A program made the position numbers and the translations under genes. From Streptosporangium amethystogenes (GTDB lineage Bacteria; Actinomycetota; Actinomycetes; Streptosporangiales; Streptosporangiaceae): DNA of 64,000 bases. The stretch lies in contig NZ_JOEQ01000012.1 of the NCBI RefSeq assembly GCF_000721075.1, positions 1 to 64,000 on the forward strand. The letters are read 5' to 3'. The notes beneath the pieces were generated by a model. The model was given only the letters and a program-made list of their open reading frames with translations. It ran no database searches and was not told where the DNA came from. Positions 63,737 to 64,000 of this stretch are shown here, piece by piece. Numbering within the stretch: the first letter of the stretch is position 1; the number at the start of each line of letters is the position of its first letter.

Positions 63737-64000
63737 CGCAGCCACCGCCCGCACAGCGGAAGCGCGAGCGCGACGGCCCCCGCGGCGGCCCAGCAGGCCG
63801 GGGCCGGTCCCCACATCTGCCACACCGCGCCGAAGGCCGCCGAGGAGACCAGGTAGGCCAGCGCCTGCCCGGTCTGCACGACCGCCATCCCGCTGGTCCG
63901 CCACCGTTCGGGCACGACAGGCCCGGCGCACGCCATCAGTACCCCGTCCGTCGTGGCGTAGAAGGTTCCGTAGAGCAGCAGGACCAGCGGGACGGACCCG
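63733..64000 (-). CDS. MFS transporter, C-terminal part (runs off the window)
   Basis: Only the last 88 or so residues are inside the window: VPLLLLYGTFYATTDG-like and GMAVVQTGQALAYLVSSAAF, ending ALALPLCGRWLR. The helices and the short polar loops match the last segments of a major facilitator superfamily transporter. The start lies beyond position 64000. The stop overlaps the start of the TolB-like gene. Confidence 0.65.
   Translation of the reverse strand, partial: GSVPLVLLLYGTFYATTDGVLMACAGPVVPERWRTSGMAVVQTGQALAYLVSSAAFGAVWQMWGPAPACWAAAGAVALALPLCGRWLR

Noticed and set aside
1..64000. tRNA, rRNA or CRISPR arrays
   Set aside because: No cloverleaf-like segment, rRNA-like stretch or regularly spaced short repeats were seen on reading the window. 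A covariance-model scan would be decisive but could not be run.

Overview
The window is 64 kb of high-GC DNA from an actinomycete. Strong codon bias, many leaderless or GTG/TTG starts, AfsR/LAL-type LuxR regulators, a SigE-type sigma factor, an Erm methyltransferase with a leader peptide and an IdeR-type iron box suggest a filamentous genus, most like the Streptosporangiaceae (Streptosporangium/Nonomuraea). That placement is an inference from gene style, because there is no rRNA or other marker here.

Left part (1-23.3 kb): a transposase relic and a MOSC protein; a sugar ABC importer operon (binding lipoprotein and two permeases) with a perfect palindromic operator; an AMP-ligase-like pseudoenzyme; an AfsR-like regulator; a TnpB element whose right end lies in an ABC exporter gene of which only the ATPase end remains; a penicillin-binding protein; a 157-bp MITE-like element that touches the stop codon of a merR gene; a merR/aldo-keto reductase pair with mirror-image MerR promoters; a tetR/beta-glucosidase pair; an erm gene with leader peptide and hairpins; and an iron-siderophore uptake operon (AraC regulator, iron box, binding protein, SIP reductase, two permeases, ATPase).

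Middle part (23.3-34.3 kb): an accessory island bounded by a 40-bp direct repeat of the 3' end of the siderophore ATPase gene. It holds a sigma/membrane-propeller pair, relics of a DinB gene and of three kinds of transposase, and a giant secreted repeat protein. That protein has a DNRLRE-like region, an Ig-like domain, about nine fibronectin-like repeats and a C-terminal NucA/NucB-like DNase. It has its own CRP-like promoter and is followed by a DUF6461-type gene that could be its immunity partner. The segment 25.77-34.21 kb is framed by 118-bp inverted repeats. The giant gene is split by an exact 99-bp duplication and a frameshift.

Right part (34.3-64 kb): a hypothetical gene, a two-component system, an epimerase with an orphan MerR-type operator, several frameshifted or deleted genes, a DUF1707 protein, a drug exporter, a broken beta-lactamase-like gene, a PrfH-RtcB ribosome-repair pair, two secreted proteins, an aldehyde dehydrogenase, ackA-pta, a hydrolase, typA, two divergent paralogous LAL regulators sharing a spaced direct repeat, and a TolB-like protein overlapping an MFS gene that runs off the window. 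No rRNA, tRNA or CRISPR array was recognised.
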